Positions 1-5,667 of a DNA stretch of 11,736 nucleotides are shown here, piece by piece (the first letter of the stretch is position 1; each line of letters opens with the position of its first letter). The notes below the pieces were generated by a model. The model worked only from the letters and a program-made list of their open reading frames with translations. It did not search any database and was not told the DNA's origin. This DNA is from CAYGXH01 sp964354485 (GTDB taxonomy: Bacteria > Bacteroidota > Ignavibacteria > UBA10030 > SZUA-254), in assembly GCA_964354485.1 (NCBI GenBank), contig CAYGZY010000015.1, forward strand, positions 1 to 11,736, in the 5' to 3' direction. Position numbers and translations under genes: made by a program.

Positions 1-822
1 CCAAGTCATCTTCGAAAATTGAACAAACACGGCGTTCCCGTGATTCCGCTTGTAGTCGCAACAGCAATCCCTATCATCGTCCTCCTCATAATTCAGGATG
101 TTATCACTCTCTCGGCGCTCTACGCCATCGGAGTCGTCGGCGCCGTCCTCATCAACGTTGCTTCGACGAGTACAGACCGGTCGCTGCAGATATCGAAGTG
201 GATACGGATTTTCATGATCATCTCTGCGATCATCCTCGGATTCATCGAACTGACGATAGCCATAGAAAAAACAAAAGCGCTCATTTTCGCGCTGACGGTA
301 CTCGTTCTTGGACTCACCGCCCGTGCGGTTGCCCGGCGGAGCCGCGCTCTCGTCGTTGTACCGGTTCCTGTCGCGCCGGCACCGGCAATTCCAACGCCTC
401 AGCCTGCATACGCCCCGGTTGCTTCACGCATGCTTGTTGCGGTGCGGGGCGGTGGTCAGCGTTTACTACGTCAGGCTTGTGAAGAAGCAAAGCTCCGAAG
501 TGCGTATCTTTTTGTCCTTCACATCAAGCAGATTTCAGTCACGGGTATGTTGCCGGATATGGTTCCCAGCGAAGCGTTCACCAACGGAGAATGGATGGGG
601 AAAATTTGTCAGGAGTATAACATTCCGTACAAAGTTATCTCCGTAATATCGAATGAAGTCGGTTATACCATTGCGGAACAGGCTGCTACACTGGGAGTTG
701 AACGGCTCATCCTCGGAGCCACACAACGGAGTCTTGTAGATAAGGCGCTTCGCGGTGACGTGATACGAATGGTTTCTGAGCTCCTCCCGGAGGACATACA
801 ACTAATTATCTATCGCTCGTGA
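1..822 (+). CDS. APC-type amino acid permease fused to a UspA-like domain (5' truncated)
   Basis: The reading frame is open to the left edge (PSHLRKLNKHGVPV...), so this is the 3' part of a larger gene and the TTG at 19 is not a believable start. From that TTG codon, residues about 6-26, 30-48, 62-82 and 87-104 are hydrophobic membrane segments, and the R-K-L-N-K-H-G-V-P lead-in resembles the last loop of amino acid-polyamine-organocation permeases. A proline/alanine linker (about 113-134) follows, then a soluble alpha/beta domain (about 137-267) that reads like a universal stress protein: MLVAVRGG at its first strand and LGATQRSLVDKALRGDV near the end. The G-2X-G nucleotide loop is degenerate (Gly233, then Gln where the second Gly is expected). 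Permease-USP fusions are a known architecture; the USP part would be cytoplasmic and probably regulates transport. The substrate cannot be told. It converges on the response regulator with only 6 bases between them. Confidence 0.8.
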   Translation, partial: PSHLRKLNKHGVPVIPLVVATAIPIIVLLIIQDVITLSALYAIGVVGAVLINVASTSTDRSLQISKWIRIFMIISAIILGFIELTIAIEKTKALIFALTVLVLGLTARAVARRSRALVVVPVPVAPAPAIPTPQPAYAPVASRMLVAVRGGGQRLLRQACEEAKLRSAYLFVLHIKQISVTGMLPDMVPSEAFTNGEWMGKICQEYNIPYKVISVISNEVGYTIAEQAATLGVERLILGATQRSLVDKALRGDVIRMVSELLPEDIQLIIYRS

Positions 823-833
823 ATTCTCTCACG
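818..833. terminator. Short hairpin between convergent stop codons
   Basis: Arms CGTGA and TCACG enclose ATTCTC, and each arm contains the stop codon of one of the two convergent genes. The stem is only 5 bp and no T-tract follows on either strand, so a terminator role is weak. It is the only candidate in the 6-base gap. Confidence 0.2.
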
Positions 834-1215
834 GTTTCTTCAACAGTTCGTTAACACGGTTTTCTATCTGTTCGATATCGATAGGTTTACGTAGAATCCC
901 GAAGATACCAATCTTCCGCGCTTCGGCAAGGACGCGTTCATCCTGAAAGCCGGTAATGAAAAGAAAGGGGATGTGGGATGTTTGCGCATTTGCCTTCACC
1001 TTTTTAAACATTTCAAATCCGCTCAAACCGGGCATGACAATGTCGGAAATGATGATATCCGGCGTGAATGTCTCTATCTTTTCCAGTCCTTCCTGCCCGT
1101 CATTTGCGACTTCAACTTCGTAATCATCCATACGCAGCAGATCCTGGAGGAGTTCTGCAAAGCCAACCTCATCATCGACCAATAGAATCCTTTTTAATTT
1201 CGTACCTTTTTCCAT
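829..1215 (-). CDS. Single-domain CheY-like response regulator
   Basis: A 128-residue receiver domain with no output domain. All the expected residues are present: acidic pair Asp14-Asp15, phosphoacceptor Asp58 (in IISDIVMPG), Thr88 (FITG) and Lys110 in the LRKP motif that closes the receiver fold. It would be phosphorylated on Asp58 by a histidine kinase, either as a phosphorelay intermediate or by acting through protein contacts. No kinase is in the window, so the partner is unknown. ATG at 1215 is supported by AGG (in AGGCAGG) five bases upstream. The gene is monocistronic as far as can be seen: its 5' side faces the repeat-rich region and its 3' end converges on the permease-USP gene. Confidence 0.93.
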   Translation of the reverse strand: MEKGTKLKRILLVDDEVGFAELLQDLLRMDDYEVEVANDGQEGLEKIETFTPDIIISDIVMPGLSGFEMFKKVKANAQTSHIPFLFITGFQDERVLAEARKIGIFGILRKPIDIEQIENRVNELLKKP

Positions 1216-1285
1216 GGCATCCTGCCTAAGTAGTTGAATTTTTTAGAATATAGGCAAAGCAATTGCAAGAATCAAGTATAACGGC

Positions 1286-1318
1286 CGTTCGTTTGACGTT
1301 CGTTTGACGTTCGTTTGA
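1286..1318 (+). repeat. Three perfect tandem copies of an 11-bp repeat
   Basis: The unit CGTTCGTTTGA occurs at 1286-1296, 1297-1307 and 1308-1318 without a mismatch. The 11-bp period is close to one helical turn, so a protein reading each copy would sit on one face of the DNA. It lies about 70 bp upstream of the response regulator start and just before the decayed genes on the other strand. It could be an operator array or simply a simple-sequence tract; nothing here decides. Confidence 0.9.
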
Positions 1319-1327
1319 CAGTCAAAC
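1313..1327. repeat. Perfect 7-bp inverted repeat ending the tandem array
   Basis: GTTTGAC, one spacer A, then GTCAAAC. The last tandem unit therefore runs directly into its own reverse complement, giving a 15-base near-perfect palindrome of the kind bound by dimeric regulators. Confidence 0.75.
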
Positions 1328-1344
1328 TCGTAAATCAATGTCTT

Positions 1345-1476
1345 ATGGGGAAGATGCGGGAATCTCGGGCCACAAAGATTGTGTACATGATCGGGGTGCT
1401 TATGAAGGGCTTTGAATTGGGAGAACTCGAAAACAATGTTCAGATGTCGAAGAACGATTTGCTCAGGAAGAGATAA
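1345..1476 (+). CDS. Doubtful small ORF, 43 codons
   Basis: ATG 1345 to TAA 1474-1476 gives a mixed peptide rich in Arg/Lys with a short hydrophobic patch (IVYMIGVLM) and a C-terminus reading NDLLRKR. It ends 4 bases before the ATG of the pseudogene at 1481, an operon-like spacing. No clear ribosome binding site precedes 1345, and I recognise no family. A second frame at 1338-1415 is equally open. This may be another fragment of the decayed accessory gene set and not a working gene. Confidence 0.2.
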   Translation: MGKMRESRATKIVYMIGVLMKGFELGELENNVQMSKNDLLRKR

Positions 1477-1480
1477 CTTA

Positions 1481-1853
1481 ATGAATCTCGAAAATAGAAT
1501 ACAGAAATTAGAACTCTCACTCGGGGGAGATTACTCACAGGAAGATGTAGAGAAGTATTGCCAAGTTGTCGGTAAATTGATGTGGCATAATGATGGGGAT
1601 TAGAATTATTCGCTTGAGGATGCTTTAAGAAACGGAGTTCTCACTCAAGAGGAGGTAGATCATGCAAAACGAATGTATCCAATTCTTGGGAAAGCTCGAC
1701 TTGTAAGAAAATCTCATCGACGGAGATTATGGAGAGAGGTGTAAAACAATATTTGGTATGTCCTAATTTAGGAGGGATTATCCTGATTGGAAGGAATTGA
1801 ATCCCGCGTTAGAGATAAATAACAGGATAAATCGGAAGATTAAAGATAAAATA
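1481..1853 (+). pseudogene. Decayed gene of unknown family: two nonsense codons plus a frameshift
   Basis: ATG 1481 (MNLENRIQKLELSLGG) reads 40 codons to TAG at 1601-1603. The same frame continues sensibly (NYSLEDALRNGVLTQEEVDH, then AKRMYPILGKARLVR) to about 1708. There an A4 run (1708-1711) appears to carry one extra base: dropping one A joins the frame to NLIDGDYGERCKTIFGMS. A TAA at 1764-1766 then interrupts, after which the frame runs on as FRRDYPDWKELNPALEINN and RINRKIKDK. The repaired protein would be about 125 residues, hydrophilic and probably helical, with three loosely similar G-D-Y stretches. Its true end is unclear because the last frame stays open into the antisense of the hicB-like gene. 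An alternative ATG (1662) has a good GGAGG upstream, but its frame stops after 14 codons. I cannot name the family. The lesions could also be sequencing errors, but three in about 170 bases argues for decay. Confidence 0.6.
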
Positions 1854-1854
1854 A

Positions 1855-2217
1855 TTATACGGCAACAGCAATGTCTTTATAAGTCGCCGATCTTTCTTGA
1901 AATTGCACCACCCCTTTGGTATCAGAAGAAACTCGCTCTGGTGGAAGATTAATCCAAATATTCTTGACTACGATTGGTGTTGATATAGGTTCTGGGATCT
2001 CTACACCTTCATCGATGAGAGTTAAAATATATTCATCAAATAATTCTTGTAAATTAGCTATTGCCTCAACGTCTGTTAATCCATCGGTTTTACATCCACG
2101 AAGTTCAATATATTCTGCTGTCCAATAGTTACTACCGTCAGAATCATGGCATGGCTCATAATGTAGCGTATAAGGCAAACGCCGATAATCTTCAAGTGTC
2201 TTTGCTGTCTTTTGCAT
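1855..2217 (-). CDS. HicB-like antitoxin-family protein
   Basis: A 120-residue protein whose residues 15-80 match the HicB partial RNase H fold: a first strand (LPYTLHYEPCHD), then YWTAEYIELRGCKTDGLT, the helix EAIANLQELFDEYILTLIDEG, and the closing IPEP at 74-77. Family members usually neutralise a HicA mRNA interferase and repress their own operon through a C-terminal ribbon-helix-helix or HTH. Here the tail (78-120) shows no such motif, and no HicA with its Gly-Ser-His core lies on either side. It therefore reads as an orphan or divergent HicB-like protein. ATG 2217 follows an A-rich stretch without a clear Shine-Dalgarno. The gene sits between the pseudogene and the cassette-like hydrolase unit, in accessory DNA. 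Confidence 0.75.
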   Translation of the reverse strand: MQKTAKTLEDYRRLPYTLHYEPCHDSDGSNYWTAEYIELRGCKTDGLTDVEAIANLQELFDEYILTLIDEGVEIPEPISTPIVVKNIWINLPPERVSSDTKGVVQFQERSATYKDIAVAV

Positions 2218-2290
2218 TTGTTTTTTTCTTTCGTCTTATCAGTTCATCGATTACTTTAACAGTATCACGAGCTACCCACTCCTTTAGCAC
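2192..2290 (-). CDS. Possible 32-codon ORF overlapping the hicB-like start
   Basis: GTG 2290 to TGA 2192-2194 encodes VLKEWVARDTVKVIDELIRR and then KKKTNAKDSKDT, a charged amphipathic helix with a lysine-rich tail, overlapping the first codons of the hicB-like gene in another frame. The frame stays open further upstream through the palindromic element. It may be the remnant C-terminus of a gene cut by that element, or chance. No family recognised. Confidence 0.15.
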   Translation of the reverse strand: MLKEWVARDTVKVIDELIRRKKKTNAKDSKDT

Positions 2291-2293
2291 ATT

Positions 2294-2398
2294 GCGGCTG
2301 CGTCCTGCAAAAATATGCAATACTTTTGTGAACAAAAGTATTGAGCGAGGTTTTTATCATTGGTTTATACCAGCGTCGTATTTTTGCTTGTTAGCCGC
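2294..2398. repeat. Large imperfect stem-loop, attC-like, 3' of the hydrolase gene
   Basis: Two matched arm pairs are nested. GCGGCT (2294-2299) pairs with AGCCGC (2393-2398). After short unpaired bulges, GCAAAAATA (2307-2315) pairs with TATTTTTGC (2379-2387). On the - strand the hydrolase-proximal side reads GGCTAACAAGC, close to the R'' core (RYYYAAC) of integron attC sites. The far side would need GTTAGCC but reads GCAGCC, so one core box is degraded. The size (about 105 nt) is within the attC range. No integrase gene is in the window. Confidence 0.4.
2318..2343. repeat. Perfect 12-bp inverted repeat with a 2-nt loop
   Basis: CAATACTTTTGT, GA, then ACAAAAGTATTG, without mismatch, lying inside the larger stem-loop. 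Such a near-continuous palindrome can extrude as a cruciform or bind a dimer. No T-run follows that would make it a terminator for either neighbour. Confidence 0.8.
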
Positions 2399-2408
2399 CG
2401 TTTTGCTG
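2390..2408 (+). repeat. Left copy of the 19-bp inverted repeat flanking the hydrolase gene
   Basis: GTTAGCCGCCGTTTTGCTG on the + strand, ending one base before the hydrolase stop codon. It matches the right copy (- strand of 3302-3320, GTTAGCCACCATTTTGCGG) at 16 of 19 positions, in inverted orientation. The core GTTAGCC is near the GTTRRRY box at which integron cassettes recombine. Confidence 0.7.
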
Positions 2409-3290
2409 TCAGCGTTTGGTGTTCTGCCCAAGGAAATCTAGCACGAGCTTGTTAAATTCGTCTGGCCGCTCAAGGTTAAGAAGATGGCCACTTCCATGGA
2501 TCGTGACTTTCTTAGCTCCAGGAACCCTGACTGCAATTGTGTCGGCGACAGCGAGCGGGTTTGGATCGTCGAGTTCACCGACAATCGCCAGTGTAGGAAC
2601 TCTAATTTCTTCGAGTCTTGCTATGGCCAATGGATGAGTCAGCAAGAAGCGCGCCATCGCAGGATTTCTCAGTTGAATCCCCGACCAATCAGTAATGATC
2701 CGGCGTATTTTTGCTCGGATAGCCGAAGTGTCGACTACCGGTGTCAGAAACGGATCATGCAACCAAGCCTCTTTTGCGATCGCCAGCCCAGAATCACGCG
2801 CGAGTGAAAACACGTGTTGTGTTCGCGTGGCCCTCGGTTCCCGCATGCTGTAGCCACCAAGTGTAGAGCCGACAGTGATAAGCGCTTCGACCATTTCGGG
2901 ATGTTCGAGCGTGAAGTTGATGGCAACGCCGCCACCCATAGACATGCCGACAACCGTTGCCTTGTCAATGCCAAGTGCTTTGAGCAGCGTTGCGAGCTCG
3001 TTACTGGAGGAAATCAAGGTGTCGGGGACAGTTGACCGACCGTACCCACTAATGTCGTATCGTACAACCCGATGGGATTGAGCAAAGGTATTGAACTGTG
3101 GGTCCCACATGCGCGTGTCTAAACTGAAACCGTGAATGAGGACTATGGCGGGACCTTGGCCTTTCACCTCGTAGTACACCCTTCTACCCTCGATGGTGGC
3201 AAAACCAGTCATAAGGGACTGGCCAATTGCCGAAGAGAGACAGAGGATGATGAGCAGCGTAGCGAAGAGAAATCGTCTATATGTTTCCAT
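2409..3290 (-). CDS. Exported alpha/beta hydrolase (esterase/lactonase-like)
   Basis: 293 residues. Residues 1-24 form a signal peptide (RR, hydrophobic FLFATLLIILCLSSA, then IGQS), so it is probably periplasmic. The alpha/beta hydrolase fold is complete: oxyanion-hole HGF at 53-55, the YDISGYGRS turn at 78-86, nucleophile elbow GMSMGG with Ser117, acid Asp241 in GELD, and His269 in GSGHLLNLERPDEF. This is the layout of small esterases, carboxylactonases and peroxidase-like hydrolases; the substrate cannot be told. An upstream in-frame start at 3422 would add 44 unlikely residues. ATG 3290 is preferred because AAGGAG precedes it by 4 bases and the signal peptide begins there. The gene fits almost exactly between two inverted repeats (stop codon next to one, start about 12 bases from the other), which suggests it moved as a cassette. 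Confidence 0.9.
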   Translation of the reverse strand: METYRRFLFATLLIILCLSSAIGQSLMTGFATIEGRRVYYEVKGQGPAIVLIHGFSLDTRMWDPQFNTFAQSHRVVRYDISGYGRSTVPDTLISSSNELATLLKALGIDKATVVGMSMGGGVAINFTLEHPEMVEALITVGSTLGGYSMREPRATRTQHVFSLARDSGLAIAKEAWLHDPFLTPVVDTSAIRAKIRRIITDWSGIQLRNPAMARFLLTHPLAIARLEEIRVPTLAIVGELDDPNPLAVADTIAVRVPGAKKVTIHGSGHLLNLERPDEFNKLVLDFLGQNTKR

Positions 3291-3294
3291 GGTA

Positions 3295-3300
3295 CTCCTT
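3295..3300 (-). promoter_or_regulatory. Shine-Dalgarno that fixes the hydrolase start
   Basis: AAGGAG on the - strand, four bases before ATG 3290. It is one of the few strong Shine-Dalgarno sites in the window, and it rules out the longer start at 3422. Confidence 0.75.
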
Positions 3301-3301
3301 G

Positions 3302-3320
3302 CCGCAAAATGGTGGCTAAC
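3302..3320 (-). repeat. Right copy of the 19-bp inverted repeat flanking the hydrolase gene
   Basis: On the - strand it reads GTTAGCCACCATTTTGCGG, immediately upstream of the hydrolase ribosome binding site. It is the inverted partner of 2390-2408 with three mismatches. Similarity covers the sequence inside the unit as well as the GTTAGCC core. Confidence 0.7.
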
Positions 3321-3397
3321 GTGCTTTGTAAAAAAGACGTGCCGTTGCGAACTCTTATAGACTAATTCTCTGTGAAGCAACGGCATGTAATGAGCAC
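3321..3397. repeat. Stem-loop 5' of the hydrolase gene, attC-like half-site
   Basis: ACGTGCCGTTGC (3337-3348) pairs with GCAACGGCATGT (3377-3388), 12 bp with one G-T wobble, around a 28-nt loop. Outside it GTGCT (3321-3325) pairs with AGCAC (3393-3397). On the - strand the structure runs directly into GTTAGCC, as an attC site runs into its R' box. The matching R'' box is missing on the far side. With no T-tract, it is not an obvious terminator for the upstream gene. Confidence 0.45.
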
Positions 3398-3461
3398 AAA
3401 ATATTTTCATGTAATAAAGCAAATAACTTTTTTACAATTGTTCACTGCAGCAGTTGCCTGT

Positions 3462-4550
3462 TTATCTGAGTAAAAGAAGTTTCCTTGTCCCAATATAGGT
3501 ACCCGCTTGAATACGATAATAATAAATTCCGCTAGACATACCCGAAGCGTTCCATTTTCGAGAATGATTTCCTGCCGGTAATTCTTCGTGAACAAGTGTT
3601 GCCACTTCTCTTCCCAGAATGTCTAATACTTTCAGTGAGATAGGAGATCGTGTTGGAAGACTAAAAGAAATGATTGTTGTTGGATTGAACGGGTTGGGAT
3701 AGTTCTGTTTAAGTGCGAATCCCTTCGGCATCTCTGTGGTCTCTTCTCTGACACCAGTTACTGATCCCGAGGGAACCAACGCTAATGTGCCGACGGCATC
3801 GCCGTGCGCTGACGTGTGCGAGAGGTCCTGCACATCATCGCTTCCATCTCCATTGATGCCAAGGTCCTCAAATTCGTCGAAGCGCCAGTATCCAACCAGT
3901 CCGCTGTCTGCTGTGGCATAGTAAGCACTGCCGAGAGTGTCCATCATAATAGTTCGAATCTGGAGTGAATCGCGTACACCAGTCCAAATGCTTAACTCGT
4001 CGATTATGTTGGCAGAGTAATGTGTTGCTCCTGATTCCAATTGCGCCCCGATGTTCAATGTTCGGAGCGACGTATAGTCCATGTAAATTACCGGTGCACC
4101 TTCGGAGAATTCTGTGGGTCGTAGTGCCCCATCTATAAAAAAAGTGGGATTTGCGTCACCGTTCCGAGCAACGACCGCGTAGTGATGCCAATTCGTGTCT
4201 GCTACTCCGCTCGTCCCTCGCCAACCACCATGAAATATGAAATAGAACATGTAGTTATTATAATTGCCGTGCAGAGAAATTCCGTAGTTTGTCTCACCAA
4301 TATTCCAGTCTCCACCTTTCTCGAGGATGAAATCGATTCCATCCAATCGTGTGCGCTTTACGCGCGCTGCTATTGTTACGGAGTCTTTTATACGCAGGGA
4401 AGGATTGTCCGGCACCATAATGTATCCATCCGTACCAGCAAAACGAATGGCGTTCCCCCACGGGGACTGTGCATATGTGATTGGTGAGAAAAAGCTCACT
4501 CCTCCCACGAATACAAAAATCACCAGAAAAATGCATTTGTACTTTTTCAT
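3462..4550 (-). CDS. Secreted LamG-like domain protein with T9SS type A sorting domain
   Basis: 362 residues in three parts. A signal peptide (1-27, cleavage likely after TYA) is followed by a concanavalin A-like/LamG_3 jelly-roll at about 31-255, with typical strands FAGTDGYIMVPDNPSLRI, VTIAARV, WHHYAVV, FFIDG, IDELSIW and VGYWRFDE. At 276-362 lies a type IX secretion sorting domain: NYPNPFNPTT at 283-292, VLDILGREVATLV, then GIYYYRIQAG and a basic end. LamG folds usually bind glycans or other proteins, so this is probably a surface or released binding protein; no catalytic residues are evident. T9SS cargo crosses the inner membrane by Sec and the outer membrane by the type IX machinery, which removes the tail. 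ATG 4550 has AAAGGAG (4557-4563) six bases upstream. It is monocistronic in appearance. Confidence 0.92.
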   Translation of the reverse strand: MKKYKCIFLVIFVFVGGVSFFSPITYAQSPWGNAIRFAGTDGYIMVPDNPSLRIKDSVTIAARVKRTRLDGIDFILEKGGDWNIGETNYGISLHGNYNNYMFYFIFHGGWRGTSGVADTNWHHYAVVARNGDANPTFFIDGALRPTEFSEGAPVIYMDYTSLRTLNIGAQLESGATHYSANIIDELSIWTGVRDSLQIRTIMMDTLGSAYYATADSGLVGYWRFDEFEDLGINGDGSDDVQDLSHTSAHGDAVGTLALVPSGSVTGVREETTEMPKGFALKQNYPNPFNPTTIISFSLPTRSPISLKVLDILGREVATLVHEELPAGNHSRKWNASGMSSGIYYYRIQAGTYIGTRKLLLLR

Positions 4551-5002
4551 GATGTGCTCCTTTATATTTGTGAAAAATTATACAGAACCTTCATATGAAT
4601 ATCCTATTCAGTAAGGGCAATTGCAGTTAACTCGTGTAATGACGCAATATTTGTCCTGAGTCACGAAGGATTGCGTTTTTATTTCTTATATATTGATTAA
4701 ATAATCGAAAAGATAAGTCATAATAAGCCTCGGCGTGATGACCGAAATATAGCAAATTATCCATTAAAAAGTATGACATCTTGGCGAGAGGTTTTCCCCT
4801 CTCTTATAAAGATATAGTGAGTAACAATAGGGGGTAGGATTGAATGGATGAAAACTCTTTCGTATATTAGGGAGAAAAAGTGAAGAAATGGCGGATTTTG
4901 GTTGCAATTTAGTTGCAGTGTAAGAGTGGATCACCAAAAAAACGCTTTATTTACCCCATATTACGCTATAATTAAATACAGGTATCATTTGTACATTATA
5001 TC
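4551..5002. other. AT-rich intergenic region between divergent genes
   Basis: 452 bases separate the divergent T9SS protein gene and the DUF4013 gene, so promoters for both should lie here, but I see no convincing -35/-10 pair. There is a short direct repeat (GGTTGCA at 4900-4906 and AGTTGCA at 4911-4917). Frames are short and broken; the peptides after 4880 look like nothing I recognise. No tRNA or other RNA gene is evident. Confidence 0.5.
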
Positions 5003-5665
5003 ATGCTAAACTTCAATGAAGCATTTACATTTCCTTTCAGAGATACTCAATGGGTGCAAAAGTTCCTCATGGGGGCTCTATTCACGCTTTTAAGTATTTT
5101 TATTCTCCCCATCCCGGTTCTATACGGATACCTGATCGAATTGCTTCAGAGAGTGAGGGATAATGATCCGGTTCCTCTCCCTGAATGGAAAGACCCCGGA
5201 ATTAAATTCCTCGTCGGTTTGAAATATATCGTCATATTCTTGATATATTATCTCCCTCTCATTTTAATCACAATTCTGTTTATCTCGATCGGATTATTAC
5301 TTTCCCTCACCGGCAGTGAAGCGAATACACCGCTTGAAACAATGACACTGATTGCACTTCTGATTTCATTCGTTCTTCCTTATTCACTGCTGCTCTACAT
5401 CGCCACTCCTCTCATCACGATTGAATTCGCTAATAGAGAACGGATTCCGGACGGTCTACGTCTCGGGCGTATTCTTAGGAATTTCAGTATTTTCTGGAAG
5501 GATGTTCTGATCGTAGGAATCGTCGCATTCGCACTGGAAATCGCCGCCGGTATCGGATTCATTTTATTTATCGTTGGAATTCTGTTCACGTCCTTCTACG
5601 TATCTCTGATCACCTTTCATCTGTACGGACAAATCTGCCGAAACGTAAAACCCTTAGATAAGTGA
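5003..5665 (+). CDS. DUF4013 family membrane protein
   Basis: 220 residues. The opening (NFNEAFTFPFRDTQWVQKFLMGALFTLLSIFILP), then YGYLIELLQRVRDNDPVPLPEW with D-P-G-I-K-F-L-V-G-L, follows the pattern of DUF4013 proteins: an initial F-D-x-W-x-K-K stretch, a G-Y-x-x-E-x-x-R-x-V loop and an LPEW motif before the second membrane segment. Hydrophobic stretches at about 23-45, 70-105, 113-140 and 165-200 suggest four to six membrane passes. The family is found across archaea and bacteria and has no established function. The ATG at 5003 has no clear Shine-Dalgarno. It is followed with only 2 bases between stop and ATG by the cytochrome-like lipoprotein gene, so the two are probably cotranscribed. 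Confidence 0.78.
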   Translation: MLNFNEAFTFPFRDTQWVQKFLMGALFTLLSIFILPIPVLYGYLIELLQRVRDNDPVPLPEWKDPGIKFLVGLKYIVIFLIYYLPLILITILFISIGLLLSLTGSEANTPLETMTLIALLISFVLPYSLLLYIATPLITIEFANRERIPDGLRLGRILRNFSIFWKDVLIVGIVAFALEIAAGIGFILFIVGILFTSFYVSLITFHLYGQICRNVKPLDK

Positions 5666-5667
5666 AT

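Noticed and set aside
1216..2410. Possible CRISPR array, suggested by repeats in this accessory stretch.
   Set aside because: The repeats are 11 bp and directly adjacent with no spacers, and no cas genes are present.
3291..3422. Longer N-terminus for the hydrolase, starting at 3422.
   Set aside because: It would place 44 residues before a clear signal peptide and read through the hairpin and inverted repeat; the AAGGAG before 3290 decides the start.
4881..4975. A short + strand frame after 4880 (VKKWRILVAI, stop, LQCKSGSPKKRFIYPILRYN) that might be a recombinase remnant.
   Set aside because: It is interrupted, very short, has no recognisable recombinase residues, and the AT-rich context makes such frames likely by chance.
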